DNA from: Hydractinia symbiolongicarpus
Taxonomy: Eukaryota > Cnidaria > Hydrozoa > Anthoathecata > Hydractiniidae
Reading direction: 5' to 3'
Length of the DNA: 64,000 nucleotides
Assembly (NCBI RefSeq): GCF_029227915.1
Contig: NC_079879.1
Coordinates: 1,736,001 to 1,800,000, forward strand
Position 1 is the first letter of the stretch; each line of letters starts with the position of its first letter. Of this stretch, positions 24,661 through 35,860 are shown piece after piece. Made by a program: the position numbers and the translations under genes. The notes under the pieces were generated by a model. It was given only the letters and a program-made list of their open reading frames with translations, had not been told where the DNA came from and did not search any database.

Positions 24661-27600
24661 GATATTACTAGGTTGCATCGCTTTTAACAGTGAAACGATT
24701 GACTGTGGGACTTAATTGAATAATTTTGGACTTCGACCTTATAAATGGGATAAATGACACAATTGGACGCCAAGAAATAACATTCTTCTTAATTTGACAT
24801 GATTCCTGGAATTCACCGATTACACTGGGCGCTGTGATAGCGCTTCATTTCAAAATTTAGATAAATAAGTCATTCTGTAATGTGGGACCAATCCTAGCCG
24901 TTAGCGCTCGCTGAGGAAACAGACATTTTCAAAAAGTACAATTCATTGAATTTCCAGCGGTATCAATCCGTTTGAGTCACAACGGTTTCGTCACATATTC
25001 GTACCAACATGTATTTAGTGATATTTTTCTGATATTACTAGGTTGCATCGCTTTTAACAGTGAAACGATTGACTGTGGGACTTAATTGAACTCATTTTGG
25101 ACTTTGACCTTATAAATATGATAAGTGACACAATTGGACGCCAAGAAATAACATTCTTCTAAATTTGACATGATTGCTGGAACTCAGTGATTACACAGGG
25201 CGCTGTGGTAGCGCTTTAATGAAAAATTTAGATAAATAAATCAGTTTTTACTGTGGGACCAATCCTAGCCGTTAACGCGCGCTGATAAAACAGAGACAGT
25301 TTCCAAAACTACATTTCATTGAATCTCTAACGGTATAAGTCCGGTTCAGTTACAACAGTTGCGTCACACATTCGTACCAACATGTATTTAGTGATATTTT
25401 TCTGATATTACTAGGTTGCATCGCTTTTAACAGTGAAACGATTGACTGTGGGACTTAATTGAATAATTTTGGACTTCGACCTTGTAAATTGGATAAATGA
25501 CACAATTGGACGCCAAGAAATAACATTCTTCTTATTTTGACATGATTCCTGGAATTCACCGATTACACTGGGCGCTGTGATAGCGCTTCATTTAAAAATT
25601 TAGATAAATAAGTCATTCTGTACTGTGGGACCAATCCTAGTCGTTAGCGCTCGCTGAGGAAACAGACATTTTCAAAAAGTACAATTCATTGAATTTCCAG
25701 CGGTATCAATCCGTTTGAGTTACAACGGTTGCGTCACATATTCGTACCAATATGTATTTAGCGATATTTTTCTGATATTACTAGGTTGCATCGCTTTTAA
25801 CAGTGAAACGATTGACTGTAGAACTTAATTGAACTGATGTTGGACTGTGACCTTACAAATGTGATGAATGAGCCAATTGGACTCCAAGAAATATGATTCT
25901 TCTTAATTTGACATGATTGCTGGAACTCAGTGATTACACTGGACACTGTGGTAGCGCTTTAATGAAAAATTTAGATAAATAAGTCAGCCTTTACTGTGGG
26001 ACCAATCCTAGCCGTTAACGCACGCTGAGAAGACAGAGACAGTTTCCAAAACTAAATTTCATTGAATTTCTAACATTGTAAGTCCGTTTCAGTTATAAGG
26101 GTTGCGTCACATATTTGTACCAACATGTATTTAACGGTATTTTTCTGATATTACTAGATTGCATCGCTTTTAACAGTGAAACGATTGACTGTGGGACTTA
26201 ATTGAATAATTTTGAACTTCGACCTTATAAATATGATAAGTGACACAATTGGACGCCAAGAAATAACATTCTTCTTAATTTGACATGATTGCTGGAACTC
26301 AGTGATTACACAAGGCGCTGTGGTAGCGCTTTAATGAAGAATTTAGATAAATAAATCAGTTTTTACTGTGGGACCAATCCTAGCCGTTAACGCGCGCTGA
26401 TAAAACAGAGACAGTTTCCAAAACTACATTTCATTGAACCTCTAACGGTATAAGTCCGTTTCAGTTACAACGGTTGCGTCACATATTCGTACCAACATGT
26501 ATTTAGAGATATTTTTCTGATATTACTAGGTTGCATCGCTTTTAACAGTGAAACGATTGACTGTAGGACTTAATTGAACTGATGTTGGACTGTGACCTTA
26601 CAAATGTGATGAATGAGCCAATTGGACTACAAGAAATATGATTCTTCTTAATTTGACATGATTGCTGGAACTCAGTGATTACACTGGACGCTGTGGTAGC
26701 GCTTTAATGAAAAATTTAGATAAATAAGTCAGCATTTACTGTGGGACCAATCCTAGCCGTTAACGCGCGCTGAGAAGACAGAGACAGTTTCCAAAACTAA
26801 ATTTCATTGAATTTCTAACATTGTAAGTCGGTTTCAGTTACAAGGGTTGCGTCACATATTCGTACCAACATGTATTTAACGGTATTTTTCTGATATTCTA
26901 GGTTGCATCGCTTTTAACAGTGAAACGATTGACTGTGGGACTTAATTGAATAATTTTGAACTTCGACCTTATAAATATGATAAGTGACAAAACTGGACGC
27001 CAAGAAATAACATTCTTCTTAATTTGACATGAATGCTGGAACTCAGTGATTACACGGGGCGCTGTGGTAGCGCTTTAATGAAAAATTTAGATAAATAAGT
27101 CATTTTGTAATGTGGGACCAATCCTAGCCGTTAGCGCACGCTGAAGAAATAGAGACATTTTTAAAAAGTACAATTCATTGAATTTCCAGCGGTATCAATC
27201 CGTTTGAGTTACAACGGTTGCGTCACATATTTGTACCAACATGTATTTAGAGATATTTTTTGATATTACTAGGTTGCATCGCTTTTAACAGTGAAACGAC
27301 TGACTGTAGGACTTAATTGAATAGTTTTGGACTTCGACTTTATAAATGTGATGAATGAGCCAATTGGACTCCAAGAAATATGATTCTTCTTAATTTGACA
27401 TGATTGCTGGAACTCAGTGATTACACTGGACGCTGTGGTAGCGCTTTAATGAAAAATTTAGATAAATAAGTCAGCCTTTACTGTGGGACCAATCCTAGCC
27501 GTAAACGCGCGCTGAGAAGACAGAGACAGTTTCCAAAACTAAATTTCATTGAATTTCTAACATTGCAAGTCCGTTTCAGTTATAAGGGTTGCGTCACATA

Positions 27601-30600
27601 TTCGTACCAACATGTATTTAACGGTATTTTTCTGATATTACTAGATTGCATCGCTTTTTACAGTGAAACGATTGACTGTGGGACTTAATTGAATAATTTT
27701 TGAACTTCGACCTTATAAATATGATAAGTGACACAATTGGACGCCAAGAAATAACATTCTTCTTAATTTGACATGATTGCTGGAACTCAGTGATTACACA
27801 GGGCGCTGTGGTAGCGCTTTAATGAAGAATTTAGATAAATAAATCAGTTTTTACTGTGGGACCAATCCTAGCCGTTAACGCGCGCTGATAAAACAGAGAT
27901 AGTTTCCAAAACAACATTTCATTGAACCTCTAACGGTATAAGTCCGTTTCAGTTACAACGGTTGCGTCACATATTCGTACCAACATGTATTTAGAGATAT
28001 TTTTCTGATATTACTAGGTTGCATCGCTTTTAACAGTGAAACGATTGACTGTAGGACTTAATTGAACTGATGTTGGACTGTGACCTTACAAATGTGATGA
28101 ATGAGCCAATTGGACTACAAGAAATATGATTCTTCTTAATTTGACATGATTGCTGGAACTCAGTGATTACACTGGACGCTGTGGTAGCGCTTTAATGAAA
28201 AATTTAGATAAATAAGTCAGCCTTTACTGTGGGACCAATCCTAGCCGTTAACGCGCGCTGAGAAGACAGAGACAGTTTCCAAAACTAAAGTTCATTGAAT
28301 TTCTAACGGTATAAGTCCGCTTCAGTTACAACGGTTGCGTCACATATTCGTACCAACATGTATTAAGAGATATTTTTCTGATATCACTAGGTTGCATCGC
28401 TTTTAACAGTGAAACGATTGACTGTGGGTCTTAATTGAATAGTTTTGGACTTCGACCTTATAAATATTATAAGTGACACAATTGGACGCCAAGACATAAC
28501 ATTCTTCTTAATTTGACATGTTCCTGGAATTCAGTGATTACACTGCGCGCTGTGATAGCGCCTCATTTTAAAATTTAGATAAATAAGTCATTTTGTAATG
28601 TGGGACCAATCCTAGCCGTTAGCGCACGCTGAAGAAATAGAGACATTTTTAAAAAGTACAATTCATTGAATTTCCAGCGGCATCAATCCGTTTGAGTTAC
28701 AACGGTTGCGTCACATATTTGTACCAACATGTATTTAGAGATATTTTTTTGATATTACTAGGTTGCATCGCTTTTAACAGTGAAACGACTGACTGTAGGA
28801 CTTAATTGAACTGATGTTGGACTGTGACCTACAAATGTGATAAATGAGCCAATTGGAATCAAAGAAATATGATTCTTCTTAATTTGACATGATTGCTGGA
28901 ACTCAGTGATTACACAGGGCGCTGTGGTAGCGCTTTAATGAAAAATTTAGATAAATAAATCAGATTTTACTGTGGGACCAATCCTAGCCGTTAACGCGCG
29001 CTGATAAAACAGAGACAGTTTCCAAAACTACATTTCATTGAATCTCTAACGGTATAAGTTCGTTTCAGTTACAACGGTTGCGTCACATATTCGTACCAAC
29101 ATGTATTTAACGGTATTTTTCTGATATTACTATGTTGCATCGCATTTAACAGTGAAACGATTGACTGTGGGTCTTAATTGAATAGTTTTGGACTTCGACT
29201 TTATAAATGTGATGAATGAGCCAATTGGACTCCAAGAAATATGATTCTTCTTAATTTGACATGATTGCTGGAACTCAGTGATTACACTGGACGCTGTGGT
29301 AGCGCTTTAATGAAAAATTTAGATAAATAAGTCAGCATTTACTGTGGGACCAATCCTAGCCGTTAACGCGCGCTGAGAAGACAGAGACAGTTTCCAAAAC
29401 TAAATTTCATTGAATTTCTAACATTGCAAGTCCATTTCAGTTATAAGGGTTGCGTCACATATTCGTACCAACATGTATTTAACGGTATTTTTCTGATATT
29501 ACTAGATTGCATCACTTTTAACAGTGAAACGATTGACTGTGGGACTTAATTGAATAATTTTTGAACTTCGACCTTATAAATATGATAAGTGACACAATTG
29601 GACGCCAAGAAATAACATTCTTCTTAATTTGACATGATTGCTGGAACTCAGTGATTACACAGGGCGCTGTGGTAGCGCTTTAATGAAGAATTTAGATAAA
29701 TAAATCAGTTTTTACTGTGGGACCAATCCTAGCCGTTAACGCGCGCTGATAAAACAGAGACAGTTTCCAAAACAACATTTCATTGAACCTCTAACGGTAT
29801 AAGTCCGTTTCAGTTACAACGGTTGCGTCACATATTCGTACCAACATGTATTTAGAGATATTTTTCTGATATTACTAGGTTGCATCGCTTTTGACAGTGA
29901 AACGATTGACTGTAGGACTTAATTGAACTGATGTTGGACTGTGACCTTACAAATGTGATGAATGAGCCAATTGGACTACAAGAAATATGATTCTTCTTAA
30001 TTTGACATGATTGCTGGAACTCAGTGATTACACTGGACGCTGTGGTAGCGCTTTAATAAAAAATTTAGATAAATAAGTCAGCCTTTACTGTGGGACGAAT
30101 CCTAGCCGTTAACGCGCGCTGAGAAGACAGAGACAGTTTCCCAAACTAAATTTCATTGAATTTCTAACATTTTAAGTCCGTTTCAGTTACAAGGGTTGCG
30201 TCACATATTCGTACCAACATGTATTTAACGGTATTTTTCTGATATTACTAGGTTGCATCGCTTTTAACAGTGAAACGATTGACTGTGGGACTTAATTGAA
30301 TAATTTTGAACTTCGACCTTATAAATATGATAAGTGACAAAATTGGACGCCAAGAAAAAACATTCTTCTTAATTTGACATGATTGCTGGAACTCAGTGAT
30401 TAAACAGGGCGCTGTGGTAGCGCTTTAATGAAAAATTTAGATAAATAAATCAGTTTTTACTGTAGGACCAATCCTAGCCGTTAACGCGCGCTGATAAAAC
30501 AGAGACAGTTTCCAAAACTACATTTCATTGAATCTCTAACGGTTTAAGTCCGCTTCAGTTACAACGGTTGCGTCACATATTCGTACCAACATGTATTTAG

Positions 30601-31307
30601 AGATATTTTTCTGATATCACTAGGTTGCATCGCATTTAACAGTGAAACGATTGACTGTGGGTCTTAATCTAATAGTTTTGGACTTCGACCTTATAAATAT
30701 GATAAGTGACACAATTGGACGCCAAGACATAACATTCTTCTTAATTTGACATGATTCCTGGAATTCAGCGATTACACTGTGCGCTGTGATAGCGCCTCAT
30801 TTTAAAATTTAGATAAATAAGTCATTTTGTAATGTGGGACCAATCCTAGCCGTTAGCGCACGCTGAAGAAATAGAGACATTTTTAAAAAGTACAATTCAT
30901 TGAATTTCCAGCGGTATCATCCGTTTGAGTTACAACGGTTTCGTCACATATTTGTACCAACATGTATTTAGAGATATTTTTTTGATATTACTAGGTTGCA
31001 TCGCTTTTAACAGTGAAACGACTGACTGTAGGACTTAATTGAACTGATGTTGGACTGTGACCTTACAAATGTCATGAATGAGCCAATTGGAATCCAAGAA
31101 ATATGATTCTTCTTAATTTGACATGATTGCTGGAACTTTGTGATTACACAGGGCGCTGTGGTAGCGCTTTAATAAAAAATTTAGATAAATAAGTCAGCTT
31201 TTACTGTGGGACCAATTCTAGCCGTTAACGCGCGCTGAGAAGACAGAGACATTTTCCAAAACTAAACTTCCTTGAATTTCTAACGGTGTAAGTCCGTTTC
31301 AGTTACA

Positions 31308-31313
31308 AGGGTT
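31308..31313. other. Target-site duplication, left copy (AGGGTT)
   Basis: The satellite reads ttacaagggtt up to the LINE 3' end. AGGGTT recurs at 35855-35860 on the other side, where the satellite resumes with gcgtcacat. Uninterrupted monomers read caagggttgcgtcac, so the two flanks join exactly with AGGGTT counted once. The last base or two could be chance. Confidence 0.65.
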
Positions 31314-31546
31314 AGATAGATTGCTTTATTTATAGTCGATAATGTACAAAAGATTTAAAATATACTAATAAAATATACTAATAAAAAAAACTAATAATAT
31401 ATAATAATAAAATACCATTTCTCTAGTAGAATCAATCCGGAAGCTTTTTGGCTGAAAAACATGAAAGACTCTACTGGAGAAGATGGTTAGTCTATTAAGA
31501 CTAATTAAAATCGACTGTTTAAACGAAAAATTAAATAATTCCTAAA
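31314..31546 (-). other. LINE copy 1 3' region with AATAAA and a stem-loop
   Basis: About 230 bp of AT-rich sequence after the ORF2 stop. A perfect 7-bp inverted repeat (ttagtct, loop atta, agactaa) lies at 31487-31504. Nearer the end, the minus strand has an AATAAA signal (31325-31330) and finishes in aatctatct with no poly(A). A short tandem-like end instead of poly(A) is common in CR1, L2 and RTE-type elements. Whether the hairpin is read by the reverse transcriptase is inference; it is ~170 bp from the terminus, further than in elements where such a role is known. Confidence 0.7.
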
Positions 31547-34108
31547 TTAATTATGTATTCTGCACAGATCCGACATTTGCATTGGAAAGAAGAAAAATTC
31601 GCCCATAGCTCTACAGAATTTAACCAAAGACTCTGCAGATTTGATTTCATCAGGAAGAGAATTCCATAATTGGGAGGCTATATATCCAAATGTTTGCAGC
31701 CCATATTTTGAAGATTTTATTCTAGGTCTAACCAAAGCACTTGATGACCTTAAATTATATCCAGTATCATTTCTAAACTGAAACACACCTTCCATGTAGG
31801 AAGGATTCAATTTCCATTTCGTCTTGTCGACCTCTTTTAGTAATTGTCTGCAATGTTGCATATGAATTCTTTTCGTAGAAGAAATGGATTCCGCTTTAGA
31901 CTGAGACCTTGCCCTTTTTAAAACTCTATCCACCTTTGAAATAGATTTCCTGCTATTAAATCCCCAGACTAAAGGACAATAATTGAACTCAGATGCTATG
32001 AATGTTGCATATAATAAACTTTTCTGTTTATTATCAACAATCCAGGAAATTTCCTTCAGGGCATTAGATTTACAGCTAGCTCTTTTGCACAGTGTGTTTA
32101 TATGATCTGCAAAAGTAAGTTGACTGTCAAATTTAATACCAAGAAGCTTTACACATTTGGATGCAGATAAAATTGCTCCATTCAAATTTAAATGCCGGAT
32201 TTGTGGACTTTCTGGCTTTCCGAATATTATAAAATCGCATTTGCTTGCGTTTAATTGCAAGCCATTATCGGAAAACCATAAAGCTGCTGACCTGAAAAAT
32301 TGTTCTAACATATATTTTACTTCGTGAAAGGTTTCAGCTGATGCACAAAACGTATTATCGTCAGCATAGTTACACACTAGAATATCAGAGCAGGGCGGCA
32401 TATTCACGTCATATTGAAAAAGAAAATCATTTAAAAATATGTTAAACAGTAACGGCCCCAAAATTGACCCCTGTGGTATACTAGAAAAAATTTCCTTCCA
32501 ACAACTAAAACCCCCATCAATACCTACTCTCTGAAAGCGCTGCTTTAAATAGCTCCAAATAAAAGATAATGCTCTAGAAGAAAATCCATAAGCATGAATC
32601 TTAGCAATAAGTAGCTTGTGGTTAATACAGTCAAAAGCCTTGCTTAGATCCATGAGCAAGGCAGCAACACACTTTTTAGAGTCTAACTTTCTTTGAAGAA
32701 AGCACATTACATTTAAAAGAGCATGTTGGCTACTGTATCCTTTCCTGAATCCAGACAAGATAGGGGACATTTTTCCCTCCATGAACTCACTTATCTGTTC
32801 AAATAAGATTTTTTCAAACACCTTAGCCATGTTTGGCAGTTTACTAACTGGTCGATAATTTTCTTTGCAGACCCTAGACTTTGCTTTGTAGAGTGGAGAC
32901 ACATCCGCAAATTTCAAAGACTCAGGAAAGATGCACCTATCTACTGAGTCATTAAAACAGTGACTCAACTGCTTAACAAAAACATTTGCGTGAGCTTTGA
33001 GAAGATCTGCAGGTATGTCTCCCTCTGGACAAGCCTTGCCACTTTTTAAAGAACCAAAATAAAGTTTTAATTTTTCAACAGAAACATGACAGAATTTCAT
33101 TTCGTCCATGTCAGCACTTTTGGAGAATTTTGATTTGATATTTTTTATGCTCGGATGTTCTTTGAAACTTGAAATAATTGCATCAACCTCGGTACGAGAG
33201 CAATCATCAGCTGTTCCTGGATTGTTTTCAGGGATGTTGTTTACATTCAGTGATCTTGTGATATTTACGAAATAATCATTCATGACGTTTGCAATTTCAA
33301 CTTTATTTCGTAAAACAGCATCATCTTCGACTAACGAAGTTATATTTTCCTTGATTGCTTTCTCGGAGAAATTTGGTTTCACGATTTTCCAAAATGCTTT
33401 GTTGTCTCGAACTTTCGACACGTCAAGTTTTCTGTAATAATTTTTTCTTGCATCTCTGACAATCTTTGCACACTTATTCCTTTGAATTCGAAAAGAGTTC
33501 CAATTTTCAGCAGTTGGATTCGAATTATATACGTTTCTTTTTCTACTTCTCATCATAATTTCTTTGCGTACTCTCTTCGTAATAAATGGTGCATGATTGT
33601 TTCTAACCATCTTTTGCTTCACTGGCATATGTTTTTCAATTACGTTCTTAAAAGCTGTATCGAGGTTTGCGAAATTCACTTCCTGTAACTCCATTGACTT
33701 AGTAAGGTCTTTTTGGAATTCGGATTTATTGAAGTTTTTTATAGACCTGTACTTTATAATGCGGGGTTTCTTTTTTGGCATCTCCGCTTTTATAACAGTC
33801 ACAGTGAGTTTGTGCCAATCGGACAGTCCTGTCTCTATTGCACAGCTATTTGTGAACCTTTTCTTGTCAGAAACCCATATATGATCAATACAGGATGGGT
33901 TCTCAGGGTTCTTGTAACAAGTTGGTGAATCAATTAAGTTTGAAAGATTATAGTGAGTTTTTAAGATTGAAAATTCGGATTCGTGGCTGTTGAAGTCGCC
34001 CATTATTATACAATTTTCGTAATGAAACGAATCTAGGACTTTACCAAGGTTTTCAAAAAAAAATCGCAGCGTTGATTGGGTGGTTTGTAAATGCCCAGTA
34101 CGGGCCAT
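31547..34108 (-). pseudogene. LINE copy 1 ORF2, main part: endonuclease C-terminal half + reverse transcriptase
   Basis: An 853-residue open frame. The first ~17 residues are out-of-frame leader. True ORF2 starts around residue 18 with the rest of the APE endonuclease: GDFN at 37-40 and SDWH at 96-99, the catalytic D-x-N and S-D-x-H motifs. The reverse transcriptase follows: the NYRPVS block, LSGFRKGYSS, AFDCINH, IPQGSILGP and the catalytic YADD at 581-584. A C-terminal part with YNLRS and LWNSLP is typical of animal LINE ORF2. The protein would nick DNA and copy the LINE RNA at the nick (target-primed reverse transcription) in the nucleus. It is cut from its N-terminal part by a 1-nt loss in an A-run at 34055-34063. 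The C-terminus also differs in frame from copy 2, through five A rather than four at 31593-31597. Confidence 0.93.
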
Positions 34109-34503
34109 TTTTGTGCACGAAGGATAACTTCGATCCCAACTATTTCGATATCTTCAGGTAAAGAAGGGTGTTTTATAGCATTACTAATTATTTCGCAATT
34201 AACATACAAAACCAATCCCCCGCCATTTTTGTTTCGGTCTCTTCGATAGGGACGTTTGAAACCATTTAAGGCAATTGAAGCATCGGTAAACGATTGATCA
34301 AGTTTCGATTCAGATATCAGCAGAATGACCAAATGATCCTTGACAACCTCCTGTAAGGATAGTACTTTGCTTCTGAGTGAATTTATATTTAGATGTCCGA
34401 TCAATAATTTTGTGGGGTACAATTCTTTTATGTTTAATAGCGCGCCATCGTCAGCCACTATAATTTGTTGTTCTGACGAAACGTTGGATCCATGCTCGAC
34501 TTG
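34033..34503 (-). pseudogene. LINE copy 1 ORF2, N-terminal endonuclease fragment
   Basis: The open frame begins directly after the ORF1 stop TGA (34504-34506) and runs in the same frame for 15 codons to a GTG at 34458. The endonuclease proper follows, with motifs GHLNINS (metal-site Asn), SESKLD (catalytic Glu), GGGLVLYV and GIYKPP. There is no ATG before the endonuclease. The frame is lost at the A-run 34055-34063 and stops at 34033. The rest of the protein continues in the frame 31547-34108, so this copy cannot make intact ORF2 protein without a frameshift. An out-of-frame ATG (34491-34493) opens an 11-codon frame whose TAG overlaps the GTG by one base. Confidence 0.9.
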
Positions 34504-35835
34504 TCAGCATTTTTCTAAATGTCCGGTGAGGTTTTTAATTAGATTTTTTGTCCCTAGTTTGTTTAAATGAAGCTTACTGGCATTGAGATGATTACACGTG
34601 ATGTTGTTATGCTGTATAAAGCCAATGTTTCGTTGAATACATAATTCACGTAAAAAACTGTTTACATAACCCGCCTTCATTTTCAATTTATCATCCCTTG
34701 TTATTATTTCAGAAACTGAAACAATCATGTTTTTTCCCGTAATAACTGCAGTTGTCATATTTACAATTTTTGAAGCAATATTTTTAGGAGTTTCGTTAGA
34801 CAGTAAATCGTTCGTTCCAATATGAATAATTAAATGATCAAGATTAACTTCGTCCAGCGTTGGTTTCAAATAATTTACCATGTGCGCCGTTTTTGCACCA
34901 GAAAATGACTTGACAATTATTTTTTGCTTTGATGTCAATTTGTTGTTAATTTTCCAGTGTGAGACATGCTTTAACATGCTATCTCCCACAATACAAGTTA
35001 CGCTGTTTGATTCGGCAGGAATGGTTTCATCGCCTGTAGTTCTGCAAGCTTCATGATTCGTAATGGTCAGAAGGTTGTTATAGCCAGCAAGTTTTTCTAA
35101 TCTATCTTTTAACGACTTTTGGTTTTTTTTCCATATAATAAATTTTCTTTTCTGTGCATTTCTAATTTCAAATAGCTGTTTAGATAATGATTCTTTTCTC
35201 TCACTGTTCTTTGCTGAAGAAAATGATGATTGGTGTATAGAAATGTTGTTTATTTCTGTATCAAGAGAATTTTCGATAGAGTTATTAAGAGGATCATCAG
35301 ATGTGTTTGTAGCAATATAAATTGGTGATAAGTTTGATAAAGAAGACGATGATCGATCTTTTGAATCTATGATAAATTGATCATCTGGGACTGACGCAAT
35401 TTTTGAATAGTCTGTGAACTTGCGTGAGTTTGTATCTGTAGAGGAAATTAACCCCGTCACGGAACAATGATTTTCCAGTTTAAAATGTTCGAAACATTTC
35501 ATGTAAATTTCCATACAGTTCGTCATTTCCCGTAACTGAGATTTTAAAACAATATTTTCCTCTTTGAGGTCATGAATACATGTTTCCAAATACTTCAATT
35601 TTTCGCAGTGTTGAGATTCTCTAAGTTTTTGTATGTTTTTAGTGATACTCAACTGAAACTTTTCGAGCATACTTCTTAAATCAAAATTCTCACCATTTAC
35701 ATCAACTTCGATGGTTTCATCTTCAGGTAGTACAACGCCATCTCTGTCAATATTTGAATTCAAATTTTCGGTATTAGAGCATTCATGATCGAAGCTACTC
35801 ACGGAGCGAGTAATAATACGTCTTGCCACCGCCAT
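34504..35835 (-). CDS. LINE copy 1 ORF1: coiled-coil + SGNH/GDSL esterase-like protein
   Basis: 443 residues from the ATG at 35833-35835 (start MAVARRIITR). The frame is open 16 codons further upstream to an ATG at 35881-35883, but those residues read antisense satellite, so the internal ATG is preferred. Residues about 54-120 are heptad-like and charged, a likely coiled coil for self-association. Residues 120-275 are Ser/Asn-rich and low in structure. Residues about 278-440 match the SGNH fold: GDS 284-286 (nucleophile Ser286), SFSGA 310-314, GTND 340-343 and KLHLN with His423. The Asp normally three residues before that His is a Ser here. No CCHC knuckle is present. ORF1 esterase domains are established in CR1-like LINEs; their role is probably RNA-particle or membrane association. 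It is intact and ends in TGA, with ORF2 following in frame. Confidence 0.9.
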   Translation of the reverse strand: MAVARRIITRSVSSFDHECSNTENLNSNIDRDGVVLPEDETIEVDVNGENFDLRSMLEKFQLSITKNIQKLRESQHCEKLKYLETCIHDLKEENIVLKSQLREMTNCMEIYMKCFEHFKLENHCSVTGLISSTDTNSRKFTDYSKIASVPDDQFIIDSKDRSSSSLSNLSPIYIATNTSDDPLNNSIENSLDTEINNISIHQSSFSSAKNSERKESLSKQLFEIRNAQKRKFIIWKKNQKSLKDRLEKLAGYNNLLTITNHEACRTTGDETIPAESNSVTCIVGDSMLKHVSHWKINNKLTSKQKIIVKSFSGAKTAHMVNYLKPTLDEVNLDHLIIHIGTNDLLSNETPKNIASKIVNMTTAVITGKNMIVSVSEIITRDDKLKMKAGYVNSFLRELCIQRNIGFIQHNNITCNHLNASKLHLNKLGTKNLIKNLTGHLEKC

Positions 35836-35854
35836 TTTTTTTGTAGCATGAGTG

Positions 35855-35860
35855 AGGGTT
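35855..35860. other. Target-site duplication, right copy (AGGGTT)
   Basis: Mirror of AGGGTT at 31308-31313. The satellite monomer resumes immediately after it with gcgtcacataatcgtacc, in exact register with the left flank. The matching site of LINE copy 2 has been deleted. Confidence 0.65.

Larger units (their letters stand above)
11144..31307. repeat. Satellite 2: tandem array, ~373-bp monomer, left block
   Basis: About 54 head-to-tail monomers unrelated by eye to satellite 1. Landmarks in each monomer, in order: ggaactcagcgattacac, a GCGCT/AGCGC hairpin, gggaccaatc, gaaatagagacagtttc, ttgcgtcacatattcgtacc, gatattactaggttgcatcg, acagtgaaacgattgac, and a variable AT-rich tail ending tttgacatgattgct. 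Most variation lies in the tail and around gtgggacc. The first monomer (11144-11428) is about 90 bp short because gacttaatg runs straight into gcactcagcg. No gene is visible. The short open frames here repeat with the monomer. Confidence 0.96.
31314..35854 (-). mobile_element. CR1-like non-LTR retrotransposon, copy 1
   Basis: A 4541-bp LINE on the minus strand. From its 5' end (right) it has only ~19 bp of leader, then ORF1 (esterase type), a single TGA, ORF2 (APE endonuclease and reverse transcriptase) in the same frame, and an AT-rich 3' region. There are no LTRs, no RNase H domain and no poly(A) tail. The CR1-like assignment rests on the ORF1 esterase domain together with APE and RT motifs; the related L2 or Jockey groups cannot be excluded by eye. 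The very short leader suggests either 5' truncation just before ORF1 or a naturally short leader. ORF2 carries frameshifts, so this copy is probably inactive. It is flanked by satellite 2 on both sides with a likely 6-bp target duplication. Confidence 0.93.

Noticed and set aside
33482-33928. Open frames of 68-95 codons on the plus strand inside both LINE copies (also 53839-54285, 34340-34570, 54698-54928)
   Set aside because: They lie antisense to well-supported ORF2 or the ORF1/ORF2 junction and show no domain. They are shadows of the real frames.
34033-34108. Start of the 853-residue frame (MARTGHLQ...) as the true start of an ORF2 protein
   Set aside because: Residues 1 to about 17 are the wrong frame of the endonuclease region. 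Comparison with copy 2 shows a 1-nt loss in the A-run at 34055-34063, so this start is an artefact of the frameshift.
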